Below, piece by piece: positions 9,913 through 19,217 of a stretch of DNA of 64,000 nucleotides; the first letter of the stretch is position 1; every line of letters starts with the position of its first letter. The stretch comes from Burkholderia metallica (GTDB lineage: Bacteria > Pseudomonadota > Gammaproteobacteria > Burkholderiales > Burkholderiaceae). The notes under the pieces were generated by a model that did not search any database, had not been told where the DNA came from, and saw nothing but the letters and a program-made list of their open reading frames with translations. A program made the position numbers and the translations under genes. Where the stretch lies: assembly GCF_902832845.1 (NCBI RefSeq), contig NZ_CADFDB010000010.1:62001-126000 (forward strand), written 5' to 3'.

Positions 9913-10743
9913 ATGAGCAAGTACGACAACCGCTGGCAGACCGTTGAACTGAAGGTGGAGGCCGGCATCGCGTGGGTCACGCTGAACCGCCCGGACAAGC
10001 GCAATGCGATGAGCCCGACGCTCAACCAGGAGATGCTGCAGGTCCTCGACGCGGTCGAGTTCGACGACGAGGCGAAGGTGCTCGTCCTCACCGGCGCGGG
10101 CGCCGCGTGGACGGCCGGCATGGATCTGAAGGAATACTTCCGCGAGATCGACGGCGGCTCCGACGCGCTGCAGGAAAAAGTGCGCCGCGACGCATCGGAA
10201 TGGCAGTGGCGCCGCCTGCGGATGTACAACAAGCCGACGATCGCGATGGTGAACGGCTGGTGCTTCGGCGGCGGGTTCTCGCCGCTCGTCGCGTGCGATC
10301 TCGCGATCGCGGCCGACGAAGCGGTGTTCGGGCTGTCGGAGATCAACTGGGGCATCCCGCCGGGCAACCTCGTCAGCAAGGCGATGGCGGACACGGTCGG
10401 GCACCGCCGCGCGCTGCACTACATCATGACCGGCGACACGTTCACCGGCGTGGAAGCCGCCGAGATGGGCCTCGTGAACAGCAGCGTGCCGCTCGCCGGG
10501 CTGCGCGACGCGACGATCGCGCTCGCCGCGCGGCTGATGGACAAGAACCCGGTCGTGCTGCGCGCGGCGAAGCACGGCTTCAAGCGCTCGCGCGAACTCA
10601 CGTGGGAGCAGTGCGAGGATTACCTGTACGCAAAGCTCGACCAGGCGCAACTGCGCGATCCGGAGCGGGGCCGCGAGCAGGGGCTGAAGCAGTTCCTCGA
10701 CGACAAGACGATCAAGCCGGGCCTGCAAGCCTACAAGCGCTGA
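9913..10743 (+). CDS. ech: Hydroxycinnamoyl-CoA hydratase-lyase
   Basis: 276 residues of the crotonase superfamily. It hydrates feruloyl- or coumaroyl-CoA and cleaves it to vanillin or 4-hydroxybenzaldehyde plus acetyl-CoA. Visible family marks are TLNRPDKRNAMSP, the oxyanion-hole loop AAWTAGMDLKEYF, CFGGGFSPL and LSEINWGIPPG, which carries the active-site glutamate of the feruloyl-CoA lyases. AGGAAACGAT precedes the ATG at 9913. First gene of ech-vdh-fcs. Confidence 0.92.
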   Translation: MSKYDNRWQTVELKVEAGIAWVTLNRPDKRNAMSPTLNQEMLQVLDAVEFDDEAKVLVLTGAGAAWTAGMDLKEYFREIDGGSDALQEKVRRDASEWQWRRLRMYNKPTIAMVNGWCFGGGFSPLVACDLAIAADEAVFGLSEINWGIPPGNLVSKAMADTVGHRRALHYIMTGDTFTGVEAAEMGLVNSSVPLAGLRDATIALAARLMDKNPVVLRAAKHGFKRSRELTWEQCEDYLYAKLDQAQLRDPERGREQGLKQFLDDKTIKPGLQAYKR

Positions 10744-10764
10744 CGCAACCGGACGAGATATCGC

Positions 10765-12228
10765 ATGGCAGGAGACAACATGACCGACAGACGGATGCTG
10801 ATCGCCGGCGAGTGGTGCGCGGCCCGCGACGGGCGCACCTTCGACCGGCTCAACCCGGCGACCGGCGCGCTCGCGTCGCGCGCGCCGGCCGCCGGCCCCG
10901 ACGACGCCGACGCGGCGATCGACGCCGCGCACCGCGCGTTTCCCGCATGGTCGGCGCTCGCGCCGACCGAGCGCCGCCGGCTGCTGCTGAAGGCGGCCGA
11001 CCTGATGGACGCGCGCATCGAGGCGTTCATCGCGGCCGGCGTGGCCGAAACCGGCGCGACGCCCGGCTGGATCGGCTTCAACGTGACGCTCGCGGCGAAC
11101 ATGCTGCGCGAGGCCGCATCGATGACGACGCAGATCGCCGGCGACGTGATCCCGTCCGACGTGCCCGGCAATCTCGCGCTCGCGATGCGCGTGCCGTGTG
11201 GCGTCGTGCTCGGCATCGCGCCGTGGAACGCGCCGGTGATCCTCGGCACGCGTGCGCTGGCCATGCCGCTCGCGTGCGGCAACACGGTCGTGCTGAAGGC
11301 GTCCGAGGCGTGCCCCGGCGTGCATGCGCTGATCGGCGCGGTGCTGGACGAAGCGGGGCTCGGCGCGGGCGTGGTCAACGTGATCACGCACGCGGCGGCC
11401 GACGCGCCCGCACTCGTCGAGCGGCTGATCGCCCATCCGCACGTGAAGCGCATCAACTTCACCGGGTCGACGCACGTCGGGCGCATCATCGCGCGCCACG
11501 CGGCGGCTCACCTGAAACCGGTGCTGCTCGAACTCGGCGGCAAGGCGCCCGTGCTCGTGCTGGACGATGCCGATCTCGACGCTGCCGTCGACGCGATCGC
11601 GTTCGGCGCGTTCTTCAACCAGGGGCAGATCTGCATGTCGACCGAGCGCGTGATCGCCGCGCGGCCGATTGCCGATGCGCTCGTCGAACGCGTCGCCGCG
11701 AAGGCGCGCACGCTGGTCGCGGGCGATCCGCTGGCCGGCCATCCGCTCGGCACGATGGTCGATGCGGCGGCAGCCGCGCGCGCGGCGTCGCTCGTCGAGG
11801 ACGCGCGTGCGCATGGCGCGCAACTGCCGCTCGGCTGTCGCGTCGAAGGCGCGACGATGCAGCCGGCGATCGTCGATGGCGTAACGCGCGACATGCGGCT
11901 GTATCGCGAGGAATCGTTCGCGCCGGTCGTCGCGATCCTGCGCGCGGACAGCGACGACGAAGCGGTCGCGCTCGCGAACGACAGCGAGTTCGGGCTGTCG
12001 GCGAGCGTGTTCAGCCGCGACATTGCGCGGGCGATGGCGGTCGCGCGCCGGATCGAATCGGGGATCTGCCACATCAACGGGCCGACCGTGCACGACGAAG
12101 CGCAGATGCCGTTCGGCGGCACGAAGGCGAGCGGCTACGGCCGCTTCGGCAGCCGTGCGTCGATCGCCGAATTCACCGAGCTGCGCTGGATCACCGTGCA
12201 GACCACGCCGCGGCACTACCCGATATGA
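10765..12228 (+). CDS. vdh: Vanillin/aromatic aldehyde dehydrogenase
   Basis: 487 residues, NAD-dependent aldehyde dehydrogenase. It oxidises the aldehyde released by Ech to vanillate or 4-hydroxybenzoate. The catalytic cysteine is in NQGQICMSTERV and the general-base glutamate in LELGGKAPVLVLDDADLD. A second possible ATG at 10780 (MTDRRML) has GGAGACAAC before it and would give 482 residues. It follows ech by 21 bp and overlaps fcs by four bases. Confidence 0.92.
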   Translation: MAGDNMTDRRMLIAGEWCAARDGRTFDRLNPATGALASRAPAAGPDDADAAIDAAHRAFPAWSALAPTERRRLLLKAADLMDARIEAFIAAGVAETGATPGWIGFNVTLAANMLREAASMTTQIAGDVIPSDVPGNLALAMRVPCGVVLGIAPWNAPVILGTRALAMPLACGNTVVLKASEACPGVHALIGAVLDEAGLGAGVVNVITHAAADAPALVERLIAHPHVKRINFTGSTHVGRIIARHAAAHLKPVLLELGGKAPVLVLDDADLDAAVDAIAFGAFFNQGQICMSTERVIAARPIADALVERVAAKARTLVAGDPLAGHPLGTMVDAAAAARAASLVEDARAHGAQLPLGCRVEGATMQPAIVDGVTRDMRLYREESFAPVVAILRADSDDEAVALANDSEFGLSASVFSRDIARAMAVARRIESGICHINGPTVHDEAQMPFGGTKASGYGRFGSRASIAEFTELRWITVQTTPRHYPI

Positions 12229-14126
12229 GCGAACCGACGATGAACGATGCGACGCTCACAGGCGGGCCGGCGAACGACACGGGCGGCGTGCGCTATCGCG
12301 CGGCGGCCGTCGCCGTAGGCGCGGCCGAGATTCGTCGCGCGGAAAACGGCGCGTGGTACCTGCGCTCGCGCGAACCGCTCGGCGACTACCCGACGCGCGT
12401 GACCGACTGCCTCGTGCGCGGGGCGCAAGCGCATCCCGATCGCGTGCTGGCCGCGCGGCGCGGCGCCGACGGCCGCTGGATCGAGATCACGTACGCGCAG
12501 ATGCTCGAACGCGCGCGCGCGCTCGGCCAGGGTCTCGTCGATCTCGGGCTGTCGGCCGAGCGTCCGCTCGCGGTGCTGTCCGGCAACGATCTCGAGCATC
12601 TGCAACTGATGTTCGCGGCGATGCTGGCCGGCGTGCCGTACTCGCCGATCTCGCCCGCGTATTCGCTCGTGTCGACCGACTACGGCAAGCTGCGTCACAC
12701 GCTCGGCGTGCTGCGGCCGGGTGCCGTGTTCGTCGCCGAACGCGCGCCGTTTGCGCGTGCGCTCGACGCGACGCTGCCGGCCGACGCGGCGTTGATCGTC
12801 GCAAGCGATGCCGATGCTGATGCCGACGGCCGCGCGGTGCCGCTGTCGCGTCTGCTCGCCACCGTCCCGCGCACGATCGACGCGATCCACGCGGCGGTCG
12901 GCCCCGATCATCTCGCGAAGATCCTGTTCACGTCCGGCTCGACGAAGCAGCCGAAGGCCGTGCCGACCACGCACCGGATGCTGTGCAGCAACCAGCAGAT
13001 GCTGCGCCAGACGATGCCGGAGCTCACGCGCGAACCGCCGGTGCTGGTCGACTGGCTGCCGTGGAATCACACGTTCGGCGGCAGTCACAACCTCGGCATC
13101 GCGCTGTACAACGGCGGCACGCTGTATATCGACGATGGCCGTCCGATGCCCGGCCGCTTCGACGAAACCGTGCGCAACCTGCGCGAGATCGCGCCGACGA
13201 TCTACTTCAACGTACCGAAAGGCTGGGAAGAACTGACGGCCGCGCTCGAACGCGATGCCGTGCTGCGCGACACGTTCTTCTCGCGCGTGAAGCTGTATTT
13301 CTTCGGCGGCGCGGGGCTGTCGCAAGCCGCGTGGGACCGGCTCGACCGCGTGACCGAAGCGCATTGCGGCGAGCGTATCCGGATCATGGCCGGCCTCGGG
13401 ATGACGGAGGCGTCGCCGTCGTGCCTGTTCACGACCGGGCCGCTGATGCGCGCCGGCTATATCGGGCTGCCCGCGCCCGGCTGCGACGCGAAGCTCGTGC
13501 CGTGCGGCGGCAAGCACGAACTGCGCTTCAAGGGGCCGAACGTGATGCGCGGCTACTGGCACGCGGACGTCGATCCGCGCGACGTGTTCGACGACGAAGG
13601 GTATTACCGCAGCGGCGACGCGGGCGTCTTTGCCGACCCGGAGCGGCCGGAGCTCGGGCTGCTGTTCGACGGGCGGCTGACCGAGGATTTCAAGCTGAGC
13701 AGCGGCACGTTCGTCAGCGTCGGGCCGTTGCGCGCGAACGCGGTGTCGAGCGGCGCACCGTACGTGCAGGACGTGGTCGTCACCGGGATCAATCGCGACG
13801 ACATCGGGCTGCTGGTGTTTCCGCGCATCGACGCGTGCCGCGCGTTGGCGGGGCTTGCCGCCGATGCGTCGGTGACCGACGTGCTGCGCGCGCCGGCCGT
13901 GCGCGCGGCGTTCGCGGGCTGGCTTGCCGCGCTGAACCGCCACGCGAGCGGCGGTTCAACGTTCGTCGCGCGCATCCGGCTGATCGACACGCCGCCGTCG
14001 CTCGACCTCGGCGAAGTGACCGACAAGGGTTCGCTGAACCAGGCGGCCGTGCAGCGGCATCGCGCGGCGACGATCGACGCGATGTACGACCCGGCGCGGC
14101 GCGATCCCGACGTGATTTACGCGTAA
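12225..14126 (+). CDS. fcs: Feruloyl-CoA synthetase
   Basis: 633 residues of the ANL adenylate-forming superfamily. It activates ferulate and related hydroxycinnamates with ATP and CoA. The AMP-binding motif is [17 protein letters not shown] (about residue 233); FGGAGLSQ and [10 protein letters not shown] follow, then YRSGDAG and the C-terminal subdomain. The ATG at 12225 overlaps the vdh stop (ATGA), so translation is probably coupled. A terminator hairpin follows at 14141. Confidence 0.92.
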   Translation: MSEPTMNDATLTGGPANDTGGVRYRAAAVAVGAAEIRRAENGAWYLRSREPLGDYPTRVTDCLVRGAQAHPDRVLAARRGADGRWIEITYAQMLERARALGQGLVDLGLSAERPLAVLSGNDLEHLQLMFAAMLAGVPYSPISPAYSLVSTDYGKLRHTLGVLRPGAVFVAERAPFARALDATLPADAALIVASDADADADGRAVPLSRLLATVPRTIDAIHAAVGPDHLAKILFTSGSTKQPKAVPTTHRMLCSNQQMLRQTMPELTREPPVLVDWLPWNHTFGGSHNLGIALYNGGTLYIDDGRPMPGRFDETVRNLREIAPTIYFNVPKGWEELTAALERDAVLRDTFFSRVKLYFFGGAGLSQAAWDRLDRVTEAHCGERIRIMAGLGMTEASPSCLFTTGPLMRAGYIGLPAPGCDAKLVPCGGKHELRFKGPNVMRGYWHADVDPRDVFDDEGYYRSGDAGVFADPERPELGLLFDGRLTEDFKLSSGTFVSVGPLRANAVSSGAPYVQDVVVTGINRDDIGLLVFPRIDACRALAGLAADASVTDVLRAPAVRAAFAGWLAALNRHASGGSTFVARIRLIDTPPSLDLGEVTDKGSLNQAAVQRHRAATIDAMYDPARRDPDVIYA

Positions 14127-14140
14127 CGCACGCATAACGA

Positions 14141-14170
14141 CCGGCCGGCCATGCGACCGGCCGGCATTTT
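14141..14170 (+). terminator. Terminator after fcs
   Basis: Two copies of the self-complementary CCGGCCGG at 14141-14148 and 14157-14164 can pair around an 8-nt loop, and a run of five T follows at 14167-14171. It ends the ech-vdh-fcs transcript and separates it from the transporter unit. Confidence 0.75.
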
Positions 14171-14182
14171 TGCGGCCAATGA

Positions 14183-14197
14183 ATCAGGCTGCCTGAT
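14183..14197 (+). promoter_or_regulatory. Second copy of the ATCAGG-N3-CCTGAT operator
   Basis: ATCAGGC-T-GCCTGAT, a perfect palindrome, shares its six-base arms and spacing with the ech operator. It lies 118 bp before the MFS start. A weak TTGCGG (14170-14175) and CTGATA (14193-14198) pair with 17-bp spacing overlaps it. I read it as the site through which the same MarR controls uptake. Confidence 0.7.
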
Positions 14198-14314
14198 AAC
14201 GGCGGCCGTTCATGAGACTGCTCGCGCGCTCGTCCGCTACTGACCGGCGGCGGCGCGCGGCGGTCGTTGCAAGGCCGACCGACTACAAGACAAGACATCG
14301 GATCTGGAGACAGC

Positions 14315-15520
14315 ATGAACACTTACGTTGCGGAAAAACCCACGGTCGCGACCACGCTCGCGCTGTGTTTCGCGATCGCACTTCTCGAAGGGCTCGACCT
14401 GCAGTCGGTCGGCGTCGCCGCGCCGCGGATGGCGCGCGAATTCGGGCTGTCCGTGTCGCAGATGGGCATCGCGTTCAGCGCGGGCACCTTCGGGCTGCTG
14501 CCGGGCGCGATGCTCGGCGGCTGGCTCGCCGACCGGGTCGGCCGCAAGCGGGTGCTGATCGCGTCGGTCTGCCTGTTCGGGCTGCTGTCGATTGCGACCG
14601 CGCAGGTGTCGAGCTTCGCGATGCTGGTCGTGGTGCGCGCGCTGACCGGCCTCGGGCTCGGCGGTGCGATGCCGAACCTGATCGCGCTGTCGTCCGAATC
14701 CGTCGACGCACGCTCGCGCGGCAGCGCGGTGGCGGTGATGTACTGCGGCATTCCGTTCGGCGGGATGATCGCGGCGCTGATCGGCGTGCTGCTGGCCGGC
14801 GATACCGAATGGCGGCACATCTTCTACGTCGGCGGCGTCGGGCCGCTGCTGCTCGCGCCGCTGCTGCTCGCCCTGCTGCCGGAATCGCGCGCGTTCCTCG
14901 ACGTCAGCGCGTCGGGCTCCGCACGTCCGGGCGTCGTCCACACGCTGTTCGGCGGCGCACGCACGGGCACCACGCTCGCGCTGTGGCTCAGCTACTTCTG
15001 CACGCTGATCGTGCTGTATTTCCTGCTCAACTGGCTGCCGTCGCTGATGGCGGCGAAGGGGCTCGCGCGCAGCCAGGCCGGGATCGTGCAGATCTTCTTC
15101 AACATCGGCAGCGGCCTCGGCGTGCTCGGCATCGGCATGGCGATGGACCGGATGAAGACGTCGCGGGTCGTCGTCGGGATGTATGCGGGGATCGTGCTGT
15201 CGCTTGCCGCGCTGGCGGTCGCGCCGGGGCTCGTCTGGCTGTCCGTCGCGGCATTCGCGGCGGGGATGTTCGTCGTCGGCGGCCAGTCGGTGCTGTATGC
15301 GCTTGCCGCGATGTACTACCCGACCGCGATGCGCGGTACCGGCGTCGGCTCCGCGGTGGCCGTCGGCCGGCTCGGCTCCGTCGTCGGGCCGCTCGCGGCC
15401 GCGACGCTGCTGGCCGCCGGGCGCAGCGCGCCGATGGTGATCGGCGCGAGCATTCCCGTCACGCTGGTCGCGGCCGTCGCCGCGCTGCTGCTGATTCGCC
15501 GCCCGCAGGCCGGCGACTGA
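14315..15520 (+). CDS. MFS aromatic acid:H+ symporter (AAHS family)
   Basis: 401 residues with the 12-helix pattern of the major facilitator superfamily. The N-terminus ALLEGLDLQSVGVAAPRMAREF and motif A GGWLADRVGRKRVL match aromatic acid/H+ symporters (PcaK, VanK, FerA-like). GGAG at 14305-14308 supports the ATG at 14315. Sitting between ferulate catabolism and a porin plus esterase, it probably imports hydroxycinnamates across the inner membrane. Confidence 0.87.
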   Translation: MNTYVAEKPTVATTLALCFAIALLEGLDLQSVGVAAPRMAREFGLSVSQMGIAFSAGTFGLLPGAMLGGWLADRVGRKRVLIASVCLFGLLSIATAQVSSFAMLVVVRALTGLGLGGAMPNLIALSSESVDARSRGSAVAVMYCGIPFGGMIAALIGVLLAGDTEWRHIFYVGGVGPLLLAPLLLALLPESRAFLDVSASGSARPGVVHTLFGGARTGTTLALWLSYFCTLIVLYFLLNWLPSLMAAKGLARSQAGIVQIFFNIGSGLGVLGIGMAMDRMKTSRVVVGMYAGIVLSLAALAVAPGLVWLSVAAFAAGMFVVGGQSVLYALAAMYYPTAMRGTGVGSAVAVGRLGSVVGPLAAATLLAAGRSAPMVIGASIPVTLVAAVAALLLIRRPQAGD

Positions 15521-15586
15521 GGTTTCGTTTTTTTCAATGCGCGCCGTCAGAGCGCGCCACTCACCAAGGTCTGGAGACGCAACGCA

Positions 15587-16735
15587 ATGAAAACGAAGAC
15601 AAGGAACGGCCTGCTGGCCGCCGGCGCGTGCTGCGCGCTCGCCGCCCCGGGCGCGCACGCGCAGTCGAGCGTGACGCTGTACGGGATCATCGACACGGGC
15701 GTCGAATTCGTGTCGCACGCGAATGCGGCGGGCGACCACGTGGTGCGCATGCCGGGCGTGACGGGCGAACTGCCGTCGCGCTGGGGGCTGCGCGGCACCG
15801 AGGATCTCGGCGGCGGCTACCAGGCGGTGTTCACGCTCGAAAGCGGCTTCAACGTGCGCGGCGGCGATCTCGGCCAGGGCGGCCGGCTGTTCGGGCGGCA
15901 GGCGTTCGTCGGGCTGAAGGGCGGCTTCGGCACGCTCGCGTTCGGCCGCCAGTACACGATGACCTATCTCGCGCTGCAGGGCGCGGACATCATCGGCCCC
16001 GACATCTACGGGCTCGGCTCGTTCGACGCATACGTGCCGAACGGTCGCGCGGACAACGCGGTGACCTACCTCGGCACGTATCGCGGCGTGACGCTCGGCG
16101 CCGCGTATTCGTTCGGCCGCGACGGTGCGGGCACCGGCAATTCGCCGGGGCAGGGCACGTGCGCGGGGCAGGTGCCCGGCGACGCGGTGCAATGCCGCAA
16201 CTGGTCGGTGATGCTCAAGTACGACAGCGCGTATTTCGGTGCGGCGGCGTCGTACGAGGAGCAGCGCGGCGGCACCGGCGCGGCCGCGAATTTCTTCGAT
16301 GGCGTGGCGCCCGTCCCGTTCACGAGCAGCGGCGGCAAGGACGCGCGCACGCACGTGAGCGCGTATGCGCAGGCGGCCGGCGCGAAGATCGGCGCGGGCT
16401 GGATCGGCCGGCGCGTGTCGACCGGTTCGCCGGCCGCGGCCGGTGCGCATTCGGACCTGTTCTTCGTCGGCGCGTCGTATGCGGTGAAGCCGGACTTCAT
16501 CGTCGACGGCGAAGGCTACCGGATCGTCAACAGCGCGCACGACACGCGCGCGACGATGGCCACGCTGCGCGCGACCTATCTGCTGACCAAGCGCACGGCC
16601 GTCTATGCGCAGTCGTCGTATCTGTGGAATAGCGCGCATGCGCGTTACGCGGTCAGCGGCGGCGGGCCCGGCACGACGCCCGGCGAAGGGATGGGGCAGC
16701 TCGGCGCGATGGTCGGCGTGCGGCACATGTTCTGA
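15587..16735 (+). CDS. Gram-negative trimeric porin (Burkholderia type)
   Basis: 382 residues. A signal peptide ends near AHA|QSS and the mature protein begins QSSVTLYGIIDTGVEF, the hallmark of Burkholderiales 16-strand porins. SRWGLRGTEDLGGGYQAVFTLESGF and the C-terminal GVRHMF (terminal Phe for outer-membrane assembly) are present. A cysteine pair sits in a loop (GTCAGQVPGDAVQCRN). It lies between the importer and the esterase, so it may serve as the outer-membrane channel for the aromatic acids. Confidence 0.92.
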   Translation: MKTKTRNGLLAAGACCALAAPGAHAQSSVTLYGIIDTGVEFVSHANAAGDHVVRMPGVTGELPSRWGLRGTEDLGGGYQAVFTLESGFNVRGGDLGQGGRLFGRQAFVGLKGGFGTLAFGRQYTMTYLALQGADIIGPDIYGLGSFDAYVPNGRADNAVTYLGTYRGVTLGAAYSFGRDGAGTGNSPGQGTCAGQVPGDAVQCRNWSVMLKYDSAYFGAAASYEEQRGGTGAAANFFDGVAPVPFTSSGGKDARTHVSAYAQAAGAKIGAGWIGRRVSTGSPAAAGAHSDLFFVGASYAVKPDFIVDGEGYRIVNSAHDTRATMATLRATYLLTKRTAVYAQSSYLWNSAHARYAVSGGGPGTTPGEGMGQLGAMVGVRHMF

Positions 16736-16768
16736 TTCACCGGCGTGACGAACCGAACGGGAGTTAAC

Positions 16769-18493
16769 TTGAACAGGAAATCTGCATTCCTCTGTATCGC
16801 GCCGCTGTCCGCCGCCGCGATGCTCGCCGGTTGCGGCGGCGACGATTCCGTGAATTCCGCGCCGACGCACCTGAGCGCCGCGACACCGGCCGCGATGGCG
16901 CAGACGTGCGACGCGCTTGCCGCGAAGCTCGCGTATGCGAACACGTCGTTCACGTCGGTGACGACCGCGGCCGCCGGCGCGCTCACGGTGGCCGGCAAAC
17001 CGATCGCCGAGCATTGCGTGATCGACGGGAAGATGAACGAGCGCGTGAGCGCGGTGGACGGCAAGACCTACGCGATCGGCTTCGAAATGCGCTTGCCGAA
17101 AGCGTGGAACGGCCGCTTCTTCTACCAGGCGAACGGCGGGCTCGACGGCAACGTCGTGACCGCGACCGGCGAGATCGGCGGCGGCGGGCCGCTGACCGAT
17201 GCGCTGAACCAGGGCTTCGCGGTGATCAGCTCGGATTCGGGGCACAGCGCCGCGCAGAACCCGCTGTTCGGCCTCGATCCGCAGGCTCGGATCGACTACG
17301 GCTACGGCGCGGTCGACGCGCTCACGCCGATGGCCAAGCAGGTGATCCGGCTCGCGTACGGCAAGGCGCCCGACCGCAGCTATTTCGGCGGCTGCTCGAA
17401 CGGCGGCCGTCACGCGATGGTCACGGCGGTGCGCAACCCGGCCGACTACGACGGGATCATCGCGGGCGATCCGGGCTTTCATCTGCCGAAGGCGGCGGTC
17501 GGCGAGATGTACGGCGCGCAGCAGTTCGCGAAGATCGCGTCGGCGACCGGATCGAACGGGCTGCCGGATATCCGCAGCGGCTTCACCGATGCGGAGCGGC
17601 AGTTCGTCGGCGCGAAGATCCTCGAGAAATGCGATGCGCTCGACGGCGCGGCCGACGGGATGGTGCAGGACGTCGCAGCGTGCCAGGCGCACTTCAGCGT
17701 CGATGCCGACATCCCGACCTGCGCGAACGGCGCGCGCACGGGCGCGTGCCTGACGCCAGCGCAGAAGAGCGCACTGGAAAACGTGTTCACGGGCGCACGC
17801 AACAGCGCGGGCACGGCGCTCTACGCGGGCTTTCCGTACGATCCGGGCATCGCCGGCAGCGGCTGGGCCGCGTGGAAGCAGTCGAATTCGATCACGCTCG
17901 ATCCGGTCGCGATGGCGTTCACGTTCATGTCGCCGCCGAAAACCGCGGCGGTGCTCGCGAACGTGCCCGGCTTCGCGCTCGGTTTCGACATGGACAACGA
18001 TGCGCCGGCCATTTTCGCGACGAGCGGCGTGTACACGCAATCCGCGTGGTCGTTCATGACGCCGCCCGACGAGACGAACCTGTCCGCGCTGAAGTCGCGC
18101 GGCGCGAAGCTGCTCGTCTATCACGGCACGGGCGACCCGGTGTTCTCGTTCGACGACACGCGCGACTGGTATGCGCGGGTCGCGCAGGCGAACGGCGGCG
18201 ATGCGTCGGATTTCGCGCGCTTCTATCCGGTACCGGGGATGAACCACTGCGCGGGCGGGCCGGCGGCCGACCAGTTCGACCTGCTGACGCCGCTCGTCGC
18301 GTGGGTCGAGCAGGGGCAGGCGCCGGGGGCGGTGGTGGCCGCCGCGCGCGATGCGACGAATGCGGTGCCGAATGCGGACGTGCCCGCGTCGTGGGGCGCC
18401 GGGCGTACGCGGCCGCTGTGCCCGTATCCGCAGGTGGCCCGCTACAACGGCTCCGGCGACGTGAATTCGGCGGCGAGCTTCAGTTGCCGCTGA
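16769..18493 (+). CDS. Tannase/feruloyl esterase lipoprotein
   Basis: 574 residues of the tannase/feruloyl esterase family (alpha/beta hydrolase). I chose the TTG at 16769, which has GGGAG at 16760-16764 upstream and gives a clean lipoprotein signal ending MLAGC, so the enzyme is anchored by a lipidated cysteine. Catalytic marks are GCSNGGRHAM (nucleophile Ser), a PVFSFDD acid region and GMNHCAGG (His). It would free ferulate or caffeate from esters such as chlorogenate, feeding porin, importer and Fcs-Ech-Vdh. The GTG at 16745 is a poorer start. Confidence 0.88.
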   Translation: MNRKSAFLCIAPLSAAAMLAGCGGDDSVNSAPTHLSAATPAAMAQTCDALAAKLAYANTSFTSVTTAAAGALTVAGKPIAEHCVIDGKMNERVSAVDGKTYAIGFEMRLPKAWNGRFFYQANGGLDGNVVTATGEIGGGGPLTDALNQGFAVISSDSGHSAAQNPLFGLDPQARIDYGYGAVDALTPMAKQVIRLAYGKAPDRSYFGGCSNGGRHAMVTAVRNPADYDGIIAGDPGFHLPKAAVGEMYGAQQFAKIASATGSNGLPDIRSGFTDAERQFVGAKILEKCDALDGAADGMVQDVAACQAHFSVDADIPTCANGARTGACLTPAQKSALENVFTGARNSAGTALYAGFPYDPGIAGSGWAAWKQSNSITLDPVAMAFTFMSPPKTAAVLANVPGFALGFDMDNDAPAIFATSGVYTQSAWSFMTPPDETNLSALKSRGAKLLVYHGTGDPVFSFDDTRDWYARVAQANGGDASDFARFYPVPGMNHCAGGPAADQFDLLTPLVAWVEQGQAPGAVVAAARDATNAVPNADVPASWGAGRTRPLCPYPQVARYNGSGDVNSAASFSCR

Positions 18494-18563
18494 CGTAGCC
18501 GTCGATGGGAGGCGGCCGGCGTGCGTCCTGCATGCCGGCTGCCCCATGTGTGCAACCGCTCAC

Positions 18564-19040
18564 TTACTCGCCCGGTTCGACCGGCACCTCGAGCCCGACC
18601 TTCACGCGGCTCATGCTCACCAGCGTCTTGAACCGCTTCACGTTGTTGTTCGCGAAGAACAGCTCGCGCGTGAGCGCGTTGTACTGATCCATGTTGCGCA
18701 CGGCGAGGATCAGCACGAAATCCCATTCCCCCGTCACGTAGTAGCACTGCTGGATCTGCGGGCAGCGCTCGAAGCTGCGCTTCATCGCGTCGAGCTGGTC
18801 GATCTGCTCGCTTTCGACCTCGACGTTGACGACGATCGTCAGCGGATGGTCGACCTTGTCCGGCGCGATGACGGCCGTGTAACGCTCGATCACGCCTTCG
18901 TCCGCGAGACGCTTCAGGCGCCGGTTCACGGCCGCGGTCGACAGGTTGACGCGCGCGCCGAGTTCGCTTTGCGGCGTCTGCGCGTCGCGCTGGATGGCCA
19001 TCAGCAGCTTGCGATCGTACGCATCGAGAGGGATCGTCAT
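18564..19040 (-). CDS. Lrp/AsnC-family regulator
   Basis: 158 residues: N-terminal helix-turn-helix (LDAYDRKLLMAIQRDAQTPQ, then NLSTAAVNRRLKRLADEGVI) and C-terminal RAM ligand-binding domain (CYYVTGEWDFVLIL). The ATG at 19040 begins MTIPLD. It diverges from the diaminopropionate ammonia-lyase and is likely its amino-acid-responsive regulator. Family is certain, effector unknown. Confidence 0.92.
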   Translation of the reverse strand: MTIPLDAYDRKLLMAIQRDAQTPQSELGARVNLSTAAVNRRLKRLADEGVIERYTAVIAPDKVDHPLTIVVNVEVESEQIDQLDAMKRSFERCPQIQQCYYVTGEWDFVLILAVRNMDQYNALTRELFFANNNVKRFKTLVSMSRVKVGLEVPVEPGE

Positions 19041-19066
19041 GATGGTGCGTGAAGCCTGGAAAGAAT

Positions 19067-19134
19067 GAGAAATTTTTGCGTCTGAGCGGCCGATTTGGCG
19101 ATTTTGTTGACCGGCGTGCGCAATATTATTTCTC
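19067..19134. promoter_or_regulatory. Divergent lrp/dpaL promoter with spaced inverted repeat
   Basis: An AT-rich stretch in otherwise GC-rich DNA. GAGAAATTTTTGCG at 19067-19080 and CGCAATATTATTTCTC at 19119-19134 form an imperfect inverted repeat about 38 bp apart. Lrp proteins bind several degenerate AT-rich sites wrapped around the octamer, so this fits autoregulation and control of the divergent genes. Binding is inferred. Confidence 0.5.
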
Positions 19135-19217
19135 AACCGACGGCGAGCGCAACTCGCGCATGCCCGATCCCCATCCACCCGACGGCCCCTGGGCCGTCCC
19201 GATCCGGAGCTTTCCGC

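Noticed and set aside
10765-12228. Vdh as the missing arabinose-pathway semialdehyde dehydrogenase
   Set aside because: Coupled to ech and fcs with ATGA overlap; vanillin dehydrogenase is the better call.
14237-18547. 1436-codon minus-strand open frame over MFS, porin and esterase
   Set aside because: Extends across three real plus-strand genes and their gaps; Arg/His-rich low-complexity translation.
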